DNA from: Chamaea fasciata
Lineage: Eukaryota > Chordata > Aves > Passeriformes > Sylviidae
Assembly (NCBI GenBank): GCA_029207755.1
Contig: JARCOQ010000002.1
Location: forward strand, 111,091,745 to 111,155,744
Direction of reading: 5' to 3'
DNA length: 64,000 bases
The first letter of the stretch is position 1. Every line of letters starts with the position of its first letter. The translations under genes and the position numbers were made by a program. Positions 24,801 to 31,150 of the stretch are shown here, piece after piece. The notes under the pieces were generated by a model, which worked only from the letters and a program-made list of their open reading frames with translations, searched no databases and was not told the origin of the DNA.

Positions 24801-25941
24801 TAATCAGACAACACAGAACTGTGAAACAAGTTTCTATTTCACAGGCACATAAAGCATTCCCAGTGTTCTAGTGATAAAGTGCAAATATGTATTTTGTTAC
24901 ATCATCAGTAGAGATACTTCTGACTAAGACCAGCCACTGGCTACCTTTTGTTAAAAAAGAAAAAGCAGAATTCTCTGTGCTGATCTCATTCACTTTACCT
25001 TTTCATTAACAGCATAATGGACGTAGTTAGAATAAATAAGAGTATTCCAGTTGGAAGGAACCTACCAGGACCATCTGGTCCACCTACATGACCACTTTAG
25101 GGCTGACCAAAAGTTACAGCACGTTAAGAGCACTGTTCAAACATCTCACAGACACTGACAGACTTGGGACAGACTTAGACCCCTCTCTAAGGAGCCTCTT
25201 CCAGTGCTTGACCCCTCTCCCTCTAAAGAAATGCTTCCTAATGCCCAGCCTAGTCCACGTGTTTGTTTTAAGTGAACTTTGAGTGCATCCCTCTGTGCCT
25301 GTAAGAGCAGGGGGGCCCACGTTTTACATCAGGACCACCTGCCTGTCTCTGATACCTGAAAGAACTGAAAGAACTGAAAGAACATAGCTGGAAGCACGAG
25401 ATCCCGTTTTGGTTAACTAAACCAAACAGGGATGGAAGCGAAGCACAGCAGTAAAAGATTAAATTATCACGCCGGTGGGAATGCATGAGTGGGATCAGAC
25501 GATGCCTCCTCGCAACTTCTCTTAGCACCAGCAAAGCCACACAAAGCTCGAAAGTTTGGGGTTCACGATTCATTCTCGTATTTTACCTTCCTCCCCTGAG
25601 CACCTCCGAGCACGGCATCGGGCTCGTTATTTACTACAGAAACAACCCCAAGTTTGCCCACTGCCAACAGAAAGGGGGGGAAGCAGTGAAGAGGCAAACC
25701 CCGCCATCAGATCCCCTCTGCAGGCAGATCCCCTTTGCCCTGTCCCCACCCGGAGCTGCGGGAGCCCCCCAGAACCAGCCGCCCCCTCCTGCCTCCCCCG
25801 GGCCCTGCGGGCACACCGGCCGGAGCCCCGGCCCCGACAGCAGCGGCGGCGGCCACACTCACAGGTCACGATGGGCTTGTTCTCCATGGTGTAGATCACG
25901 GGGGGCTTCTCCCTGCCCTCCTCCTCCTCGGCGGGGTCCAT
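325..25941 (-). CDS. TRAPPC10: TRAPPC10, trafficking protein particle complex subunit 10 (exons 1-14, 3' part beyond window)
   Basis: TRAPPC10 (formerly TMEM1, the counterpart of yeast Trs130) is a scaffold subunit of the TRAPPII complex, which tethers Golgi and endosomal vesicles and activates Rab-type GTPases. Joining 25863-25941, 16541-16622, 15725-15860, 14445-14641, 12942-13137, 11720-11831, 10482-10729, 8545-8691, 6585-6699, 6005-6081, 4074-4165, 2795-2935, 1870-1982 and 325-839 gives 2,250 bases, or 750 codons, with no stop and with every splice phase matching. The product agrees almost residue by residue with my memory of the mammalian protein, including NILPRTSIVDKIRNDF, the SRQCTLL block and RRQESSSS near the end. 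Mammalian TRAPPC10 is about 1,259 residues, so about 500 C-terminal residues lie left of base 1. The visible part is the helical N-terminal scaffold and the start of the beta-rich C-terminal half. Identity is by recalled similarity, not by a search. Confidence 0.96.
840..1869 (-). other. TRAPPC10: TRAPPC10 intron 13
   Basis: An ordinary AT-rich GT-AG intron of about 1.0 kb (GTAAGT donor, CTTTCCAG acceptor). No repeat or RNA gene recognised. Confidence 0.9.
1870..1982 (-). CDS. TRAPPC10: TRAPPC10 coding exon 13 (codons 541-579)
   Basis: The acceptor is TTCATTAG with TTCCTTAAC just upstream; the donor is GTAAGT. It encodes YLQTSSLLAGDNHLTEEERK, then KFCQEILDFTNQQAENQ. Exit phase 1. Confidence 0.94.
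1983..2794 (-). other. TRAPPC10: TRAPPC10 intron 12, likely U12-type (minor spliceosome)
   Basis: The intron's 5' end reads GTATCCTCT (2786-2794 on the minus strand). A TTCCTTAAC element (plus positions 1991-1999) sits with its branch adenosine about 10 bases from the AG at 1983-1984. These match the U12-type donor RTATCCTTT (one mismatch) and branch-site consensus TTCCTTAAC (exact). There is no long polypyrimidine tract between the branch site and the acceptor, as expected of this class. The intron is in phase 2. Confidence 0.88.
2795..2935 (-). CDS. TRAPPC10: TRAPPC10 coding exon 12 (codons 494-541)
   Basis: The acceptor is TTTCCAAG. It encodes RKKGPQKAEVYLQGALKTYL, then AEGWALLVTHTRKQLAECQ and KQLGQIE. 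The donor is GTATCCTCT, unlike every other donor in the gene and close to the U12-type consensus; the phase (2) still joins cleanly to the next exon through an asparagine codon. Confidence 0.93.
4074..4165 (-). CDS. TRAPPC10: TRAPPC10 coding exon 11 (codons 464-494)
   Basis: Acceptor TTAAACAG, donor GTAAGT. Encodes DLSHATIEMYTNIGRIRSAK and then LVGKDLAEFY, ending with AT of a split methionine codon. Exit phase 2. Confidence 0.94.
5767..5787. repeat. Small perfect inverted repeat in TRAPPC10 intron 10
   Basis: TAACTGTAA (5767-5775) and its exact reverse complement (5779-5787) are separated by three bases. No function assigned. Confidence 0.7.
6005..6081 (-). CDS. TRAPPC10: TRAPPC10 coding exon 10 (codons 438-463)
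   Basis: Acceptor TTTCCAAAG, donor GTAAGT. The 77 bases encode ANASQSPYKKLKEALSSVEA and FEKHYL. Exit phase 0. Confidence 0.94.
6585..6699 (-). CDS. TRAPPC10: TRAPPC10 coding exon 9 (codons 400-438)
   Basis: Acceptor CTCTTATAG, donor GTACTC, which is weaker than consensus. Encodes LKSLGYLCGLVSEKGPNSED, then LNRTVDLLAGLGAERPET. Exit phase 1. Confidence 0.94.
7670..7692. repeat. Small perfect inverted repeat in TRAPPC10 intron 8
   Basis: AAGGTGAAAT (7670-7679) and its exact reverse complement (7683-7692) flank a three-base loop, just after a T-rich run. No function assigned. Confidence 0.7.
8545..8691 (-). CDS. TRAPPC10: TRAPPC10 coding exon 8 (codons 351-399)
   Basis: Acceptor ATCTCCAG, donor GTGAGT. 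Encodes VSVPPGALDCWVFLSCLEVL, then QRIEGCCDRAQIDANVSH and TVGLWSYATEK. Exit phase 0. Confidence 0.95.
10482..10729 (-). CDS. TRAPPC10: TRAPPC10 coding exon 7 (codons 268-350)
   Basis: Acceptor TTTACTTAG, donor GTGAGT. Encodes DGANWLTFFCQPVRSWNGLI, RKPIDMEKRE, the LRSYLFSRQCTLLIFLQRPW block and ALELLHNCVQELKLLE. This is the second longest exon of the gene in this window. Exit phase 0. Confidence 0.96.
11720..11831 (-). CDS. TRAPPC10: TRAPPC10 coding exon 6 (codons 231-268)
   Basis: Encodes EELAFVFEMLQQFEDALVQY and DELDALFSQYVVNFGAG, conserved helical repeats. The donor is GTAAGT. The acceptor reads TGTGCCAAAAG and so has a weak pyrimidine tract. The exon start is fixed by phase and by homology to the EE of the mammalian protein. 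Exit phase 1. Confidence 0.94.
12942..13137 (-). CDS. TRAPPC10: TRAPPC10 coding exon 5 (codons 165-230)
   Basis: Acceptor TTTACAG, donor GTAAAA. Encodes CVVLSDPLKDSSRSQESWNA, a leucine-rich helix, FTKNLGKFEDDMRTLREKR and EYFMVQ. Exit phase 0. Confidence 0.96.
14445..14641 (-). CDS. TRAPPC10: TRAPPC10 coding exon 4 (codons 100-165)
   Basis: Acceptor TCCCAG, donor GTGAAC. Encodes DTEVYKTTVKDD, the hydrophobic SVDWLIVVVES strand, a lysine-rich KKKNK patch and NILPRTSIVDKIRNDF, ending NKQSD plus a split arginine codon. This is one of the most conserved blocks of the family. Exit phase 2. Confidence 0.96.
15725..15860 (-). CDS. TRAPPC10: TRAPPC10 coding exon 3 (codons 54-99)
   Basis: It starts after TCTGTAG and ends TGT TGT before GTAAGT. 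It encodes SYGRAPKMIHLESNF, then a lysine/glutamate stretch, and ends FPFLHIYWTECC, all conserved in vertebrate TRAPPC10. Entry phase 2, exit phase 0. Confidence 0.95.
16541..16622 (-). CDS. TRAPPC10: TRAPPC10 coding exon 2 (codons 27-54)
   Basis: Too short and too rich in stops around it to appear as an open frame. The acceptor TTTTTAG precedes 16622 and the donor GTAAAC follows 16541. The 82 bases encode AGDQNLFTSLYPTLSQQLPR and then EPMEWRR, matching the conserved N-terminus. It enters in phase 1 and leaves in phase 2. Confidence 0.93.
19918..20570 (+). mobile_element. CR1 LINE 3' fragment (5'-truncated)
   Basis: The stretch has the familiar CR1 3' region: the LINE-encoded segment around TCAATATGGCCAGGCCATG, then GGACACAAAGATGCTCAGAG, GGTTGTCCAGCCTGGAGAAG, CAGGTTGCCCAGGGAAGC and a terminus with TTCTGTGATTCT. 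It is about 650 bases, 5'-truncated as most CR1 copies are, and interrupted by stops in all frames. Open frames of 65 to 152 codons overlapping it are relics or chance. The family assignment is by recalled consensus. Confidence 0.9.
24666..24705. repeat. Two-copy 20-bp tandem duplication
   Basis: TAGTCTGGAGAAAATATAAA (24666-24685) is followed directly by a copy differing at three of the last five positions (24686-24705). It lies in TRAPPC10 intron 1. Confidence 0.75.
25040..25305 (-). mobile_element. CR1 LINE 3' fragment, antisense
   Basis: Read on the minus strand this is a CR1 3' region. On the plus strand the landmarks are CCAGTTGGAAGGAACCTACC, GACCATCTGGTCCACC, TGACAGACTTGGGACAGAC and AAGAAATGCTTCCTAATG. 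It is older and more diverged than the 19.9 kb copy. The right boundary is approximate. Confidence 0.8.
25356..25382. repeat. Short tandem repeat, CTGAAAGAA x3
   Basis: Three exact copies of a 9-mer lie side by side about 480 bases inside intron 1 of TRAPPC10. Confidence 0.8.
25863..25941 (-). CDS. TRAPPC10: TRAPPC10 coding exon 1 (codons 1-26 plus one base)
   Basis: The ATG at 25939-25941 opens a peptide starting MDPAEEEEGREKPPV and leading into the conserved IYTMENKPIVTC. The start fits the family because the mammalian protein begins a few residues before the same conserved stretch. The start context has G at +4 but C at -3. The exon ends ACC T before a perfect GTGAGT donor (GT at 25861-25862), leaving phase 1. 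The acidic EEEE run appears slightly longer than in human. The exon lies in the CpG island. Confidence 0.93.
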
Positions 25942-26052
25942 GAGCGGGCGGGGTCGTCAGCCCCGGCTCCCCCGCCCGCCCGGCGCCATGGAAACACGGC
26001 CGGGGGGCTGGGACGGGCCGGGCCGGGCCGGGGGTGGTGCCGCCGCTGCCGT

Positions 26053-26081
26053 CCCCCCCCCCCCCGCCTCCCCCCACCCCC
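26053..26081 (-). repeat. Homopolymer C13 and G-quadruplex-prone tract
   Basis: The plus strand has 13 consecutive C (26053-26065) followed by further C-runs. The TRAPPC10-sense strand is therefore a series of at least four G-runs, 110-140 bases upstream of the ATG, in the promoter or 5'UTR. The homopolymer length may be misassembled. Confidence 0.7.
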
Positions 26082-26364
26082 TTCCCCGCGTCCCCGCAGC
26101 GCCGCTCCGGAGGGGAAGGCGGGCGGGAGAGGCTCATCCGCTTCCTGGATCACCGGGCAGGCATTACCGCTTCCGGGGAGCGCCGCGCCGGGGAACCCGG
26201 AAAAGGGGCGATGCGGCGGGCAGCGAGCGGGAAGCGCGGCCCGGGGCCGGGGCTGCCCCTGAGGGAGGGCCCGGGGCGAGTGAGGGTCGGAGCCCCCCGG
26301 GCCGCCCTGAGCGGTGACAGCCGGCGTGACCGGGGTGAATCACGGGATGGTCGGGGATGGAGTG

Positions 26365-26735
26365 ACCTCTGGAGATCACTCGGGCCATCCCCCTGCCCAG
26401 GCAAGGTCGCCCAGAGCAGGTGACACAGGGACGCGTTCGGGTGGGTCTGGAATGTCTCCAGGCGGGGAGACTCCGCACCTTCCCTGGGCAGCTGTTCCAG
26501 AGCTCTGCCAGCCTCAATGGAAAGAACTTATTTCCTCCTTGTGCAGGGGTGAAATTGCTCGTGTTTTACTTTATGCCCATTGTTCCTTGTCCTGTCGCTG
26601 CACACCCCTGAAGAGTCCAGGCACCACCTCTCCTCCTGGAAGATATTTATATGTATGGATGAGATCCCTTCCCAGCCTTCTCTAGACTAAACGGCCCCTG
26701 CTCCCGCAGGCTCTCCTCATAAAAGAGATGCTCTT
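26365..26735 (-). mobile_element. CR1 LINE fragment, antisense, abutting the TRAPPC10 promoter
   Basis: Plus-strand landmarks of an antisense CR1 are CCAGAGCAGGTGACACAGG, TGGAATGTCTCCAGGCGG, GGCAGCTGTTCCAGAGCTCT, CCCATTGTTCCTTGTCCTGT and GATGAGATCCCTTCCC. It begins where the CpG island fades and ends about 26,735. Its left half keeps elevated CpG. Confidence 0.85.
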
Positions 26736-29700
26736 TATTAAAATGAATCTTATTTAACTTTGTTGCAGGACTTCTGTGAGGCTTTGATGGACTTTGTGGG
26801 CAGCTGCCCAATGTGTCATTCCCATGGCTGTTCCCAGCTAGTTCGGTGGGAGTAAGTGCATTAGGGATCTTATTTTCCACTGACTTCAAATATAGAAGTG
26901 AATGTGGCCCTTGAAGTTTAATGGTTTATAATGCAAGGGTTTTAATGCATAGAGATAATAACATCCCATTACACTTCTGTTGGGTCTAATTAGTGGTATT
27001 GGATCCATAAAATTGACCCTTGTTTTACTTTAGACTGAAATGCCATTCCTTTCTTTTAAATAAATCTACTGTTCACCTTTGTCATCTGCAGTTTCTTCAG
27101 AATCGAGAATCCTAAACTTAGAGGGATTGCACTTACTGTCTCAAATAAAAGTAAGATCTAGAAGAACACATTGAAAGTAGCCTACCATAAGGGGTAAAAA
27201 ATGGAAAACACTGTATACATGTGTAAAGCCAAATGTAACCTCAGGTAGGACTATTAAGTAAACTGTGAATTAATCATAACTTGTGATTGCACAGTGACAT
27301 TGTGCTCAGGTGGTTTGGCTGTTCAAATATTTACAGAAATCATTTTGTTTAGAATTTTCTTTCAGTAAAAGCTTAACCCTATTTTGTGGACTTATAATGT
27401 CGATTCAAAAATAATTACAGCATTCTTGTATCATATTTTATCCCTTATTACTGCTGAATACTCCCAGTTTTATCTCTACCATTTTACTGTGGGGCTTGTT
27501 GGTTGTTACCTATTTGAATATTTTCACCAACATTTGCACAGAAATTCACTTTCACCTTGGTTGTAACAAAGTTTGTTTCCTTGGCACAGAAAGACTTTAA
27601 GGCTCTTATCTAGCACAATAAAATGTTTTACCAGATTTTCAGGTTTAGGTGAGCAGCTGAACGCGAACACTTTTTAGTGCTGTGAGAGTCAAGACATATC
27701 ATGGTCCAATTTTATTTTAAAAATGCCAAAACTTAAACACTCTTTTACAGCATAAGTGATAAGTGTATGGCAAAAATTATTTACTAAAACAGAAAAGAAA
27801 AAAGACTCTTTATGCACTTACAAAAAATTAGAAATTCCTCCCAGTAAGCTCCTAAGTAACTCATCTTGTGCATCTGTCCTGAACAGCATAGGTAGGGAAA
27901 CAGGTAAACCCAAGTCAAATGCATTTATCCCCTTTTCTCAGAGATTAGAGCTAAGGCCAATAAATTCACTGGGATTAACATTTTAATCGCTTTAGAATTT
28001 GATAAACAATTCAATTTCCTCTCTAGTTTTTATGTTGCAGTATAGCTGTTTCTCTTAAAAATGAACAAAAACCAAAACAAACAAACCCACAAAAACAAAA
28101 GAAAACCCCTGTCCTAGCCCTGCTTGCTGTTTTTGATAGCAAATGAAGCAAATACATCTCCATTTGTGGTTTATTCCTAAAGCATCTTCTCCCCCCCTAA
28201 AAAACGAGACAGGCTCATTAATAGAGGGAAGAAGACTAAAGAAAACAACTTTTCATTGTGTCTCATGTGTTTAATTGCCAAAAACGCTTGAAAGTCAATT
28301 TGACAGGAAAGTGAAATTGACTGGTCTCTCATGGGAAAAGTAGATCTTTTATAGAAAAATACACAGAGAAAAAAGTCAAGCATTTGGAAATTGGGAGTTT
28401 GACAATTTTCTGGTTTTATTTTGCATCTTTAAATGAATGGATGGAATTCTCCTTCTGGGGAAAATATGGAAGAGGGATCACTTGAAGGCTAACTAGAATT
28501 TTGCTTTCCCTTTTGCCTTTACGCCAGCTAAAATACTCTCTTGTCTCTACTAGAAATCATTGCGTGCCTTAAGTGAAAATTAATTTTGTATCCATAAAAC
28601 ATAATCATTGCAGACACCAGGCCACCATGGTGCTACAGTTCTCTCCAGTTTTTCAACCTCACATCCATGTCAAGATAAAATTTAATCCTTGCCTACCAAA
28701 CAGTCTCTTTAGCCAAGCAAATTCTCTTCACCATTTCAGATTGCTGGGTATCAGGTGCCTAAACTTTTCTGTTGCCACATCAGCCAGGGCAGAATTATGC
28801 CTGCACTTTGAATGAGGAGTCAGTAAGAGAGGAGGAGCTGAATCTGGGGTAGTTCTTGGCCAAGCAGAGCCTGTACAAGTGCTTTAATGTATCAGCAATA
28901 TCATTTCTATTCCAGCCACAGGCTTAGTGCCCAAGTAGGTCACCTCTGGGATGGATCTTTGAGGCACAGTATAAAGGAGCAGATTAATCTAGGAGGCATC
29001 TGTATGACTGGATGGAAAGACTGCATGTATAATAAACCAGGAAGAGTTTCCTGGTTTCCAAGTCTGTGCATCTCATTTTCCTGTGGTTTTCAGGTCGGTG
29101 TGGACAGAAGGGCACAGCAGCCTTTCTTTCCATCCTTACTCCACAGCCTGGCTTCTGCACTGAGCAGAGGTGTGCTGATGGAGCAGAGCCATAGGACACA
29201 CCATCAACACTCTGGGCTGGGTGTTTACAGGAACAGGGCACTAGCAGGAGAAACAACCTCAGAAAAATAGACTCTTTCCCAAAACAAGGCACATAAACTC
29301 ATTATATTGCCACACCCAGACTCTGCACATCACACTCACTTGGTTTAACTGCACTTCATTAACTGTTTCATTAGCAGGAGCCGGTGTCTCTTCTTCCAAC
29401 TTTCACTTTGTCTGTGCACTCTGATTGTGCAGCCTTTTCACTTCTTCCTCAGTTCACAGCTTCCCTCTGCAACAGGATTTATTGCAGAGTTAGTTAGAGT
29501 AAGTTACCATACAGAATTCAAATTTTTCTCCCGTCAGAATTTTGCCCAGTTGTTCTTCTGTGATGTTTCTTCTTATTGATGACTAAGATTTATACAGCCA
29601 ATATCCACTGCCACCAGGCAGTCCCATCAGTACCACCTGGCTGGCTTTCGGTTAGCCTGGCTTCATGGGCCTTTTCTGTGGCTTTTGGGAACTCTCCCTC

Positions 29701-30755
29701 CTAGAGGAGGAATGAAGTCTGACTTGAAAGGTGGGAGTTGTTTCAGAGGAAGAAACAGGTTTCAGAGGTGCTGTTTGTGTATATTGTGTGGTGGTTAATG
29801 TAAACCAAGGGTTCAATTTCTCATTGTCCCGTTCTGTCGTATTTTATATGCACAAACCCAGTGGCACAGGTGTCAGGCAAACAGAGGAGGTCAGTCCCAC
29901 ACCATTTTGTGCTCCTGAATTTCCATTTCCTTCTTTTCTCCCTTGCTCCTCTTCTGTTTCTGGTTTGTTTAAATGATGCACTCTGCAAGGCAGGACAAGC
30001 AGTTTAATTGTAAAATATTTGGTGCTTTAAGTTGATCAAAATAAAACACAGCTGTAAAACATATCACAGAGATTAATGAGCTCAGTAACTGCAAGAGAAG
30101 CAGCAGTGGTTTTCTGAGGAACTGGATCCCATGTCTCAGGTCTCCCAAAGGGCAAGAAGGTTAATTAAATCCTGGCTCTTTGTTATAACATTAAATCCTA
30201 AAATATGATGTCAGTCTTCAGGTCTCTACTGGGACAACTCCTGGTGAATTTCTTTCAAATATTTAAGCAGCAGGAAAATGAAAGGAAAGCACTTAAAGTG
30301 TATCCCTAATTGCCTTATGTTTTGATGCAATGTCCATTACGGTGGAAAATCCACATTTGAAAATGTTCCTGCTGAGTTTGAAAATTATGACAACCATCCT
30401 ATTTTGGGGAGGCAGAGAGAAAAAAAGATAAACAGAAAGAATGGTGTTGATGAAAGGAAATGATCACCAGCAGGCGAGGGTTTGGTAGGAGGAAAGTAAA
30501 ATTCTTATGCCAGGTTTCAGTCAGGATGAAGACAAAACCAGCAGTGTCTACAGGACAATTTGATTCCCCCTCTCCAGTGTTATCTGACTGTCTGTAAAAT
30601 AACCAATAGATCCTAGGATCCCAGGATTTGCTAGCAATAACAGTAATGAATTTTTTGTATCCTCTCATTCATATAAAATCCAAGTAAAGTTTTGCCATGA
30701 AAAATCTTGTCTTTATATTCTCCACATCTGACCCCACTGTAACATTTCCACTGGA

Positions 30756-31150
30756 TGTAGTGGGTTGAGCCTGGCCAGCAGCCACACAAATACTCACTCT
30801 CCCATCCCCAGCAGGACAGGGGGAGAAAAGAAGAAAAACAGAAGTGGGAATGCACATGGGTTGAGATAAAAACAGTTTATTAGAAGAAAAGAGAAATGAA
30901 GCAAAGGAAATCACTGACCACCTCTCACATGCAGACCAGCCATTCTCCAAGCAGAAGCCACCTTGGAGTCCAGAAATCTCCTTTTCTCTGTCCCAGGTTT
31001 TGCTGGTGACAGTGACCTTATGGGGTTGTATTGTATGTAAGGAAAAACCTTTTGGCCAGTTTGGGTCAACTGGCCCAGCAAAGTCCCCTCACAATCTCTT
31101 GCCTATCCCAACCTACGTGCTGGAGGAAAAGAGTGTCCAGTTCTGCTTGT
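30756..31150 (+). mobile_element. Avian LTR-like repeat (solo LTR fragment)
   Basis: It opens TGTAGTGGGTTGAGCCTGGC, the 5' edge of a widespread bird LTR family of endogenous retrovirus origin. It goes on through GATAAAAACAGTTTATTAGA and the conserved CTTTTGGCCAGTTTGGGTCA. It shares its first roughly 20 bases, with a few differences, with the element at 61,903. No internal viral coding region and no paired LTR are present, so it is a non-coding remnant. I saw no clear target duplication. The right edge is uncertain. Confidence 0.65.

Larger units (their letters stand above)
16623..25862 (-). other. TRAPPC10: TRAPPC10 intron 1 (9.2 kb)
   Basis: This is the largest intron of the gene in the window, typical of a first intron that follows a CpG-island exon. 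It contains a sense-strand CR1 fragment (about 19,918-20,570), an antisense CR1 fragment (about 25,040-25,305), A-rich tracts at about 18,986-19,013 and 19,269-19,286, and two short tandem duplications (24,666-24,705 and 25,356-25,382). The remainder is AT-rich unique sequence with no convincing exon. Confidence 0.88.
25690..26340 (-). promoter_or_regulatory. TRAPPC10: CpG island and probable TRAPPC10 promoter
   Basis: The stretch is sharply GC- and CpG-rich against AT-rich flanks and contains the TRAPPC10 start codon. Upstream of the gene it carries two ETS-type sites 29 bases apart (CCGCTTCCTG at 26138-26147 and CCGCTTCCGG at 26167-26176 on the plus strand, the second matching the GABP/ETS core on the gene's strand) and several Sp1-like GGGCGG boxes. 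I see no TATA box. Transcription probably starts somewhere between 25,960 and 26,200, but the exact site cannot be read from sequence. Long open frames on both strands here are a by-product of high GC content. Confidence 0.8.

Noticed and set aside
25356..25382. Three-copy 9-mer considered as a CRISPR-like or regulatory array
   Set aside because: The copies are contiguous with no spacers, and the genome is vertebrate; it is a simple tandem repeat.
25735..26262. 175-codon plus-strand proline/alanine-rich frame and its neighbours in all frames
   Set aside because: These lie in a CpG island where high GC removes stop codons. They overlap the TRAPPC10 first exon and show only low-complexity composition.
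28887..29270. 127-codon plus-strand frame in the intergenic region
   Set aside because: There is no known family, no splice-consistent neighbour and no promoter signal; an overlapping 102-codon frame exists on the other strand, as expected by chance.
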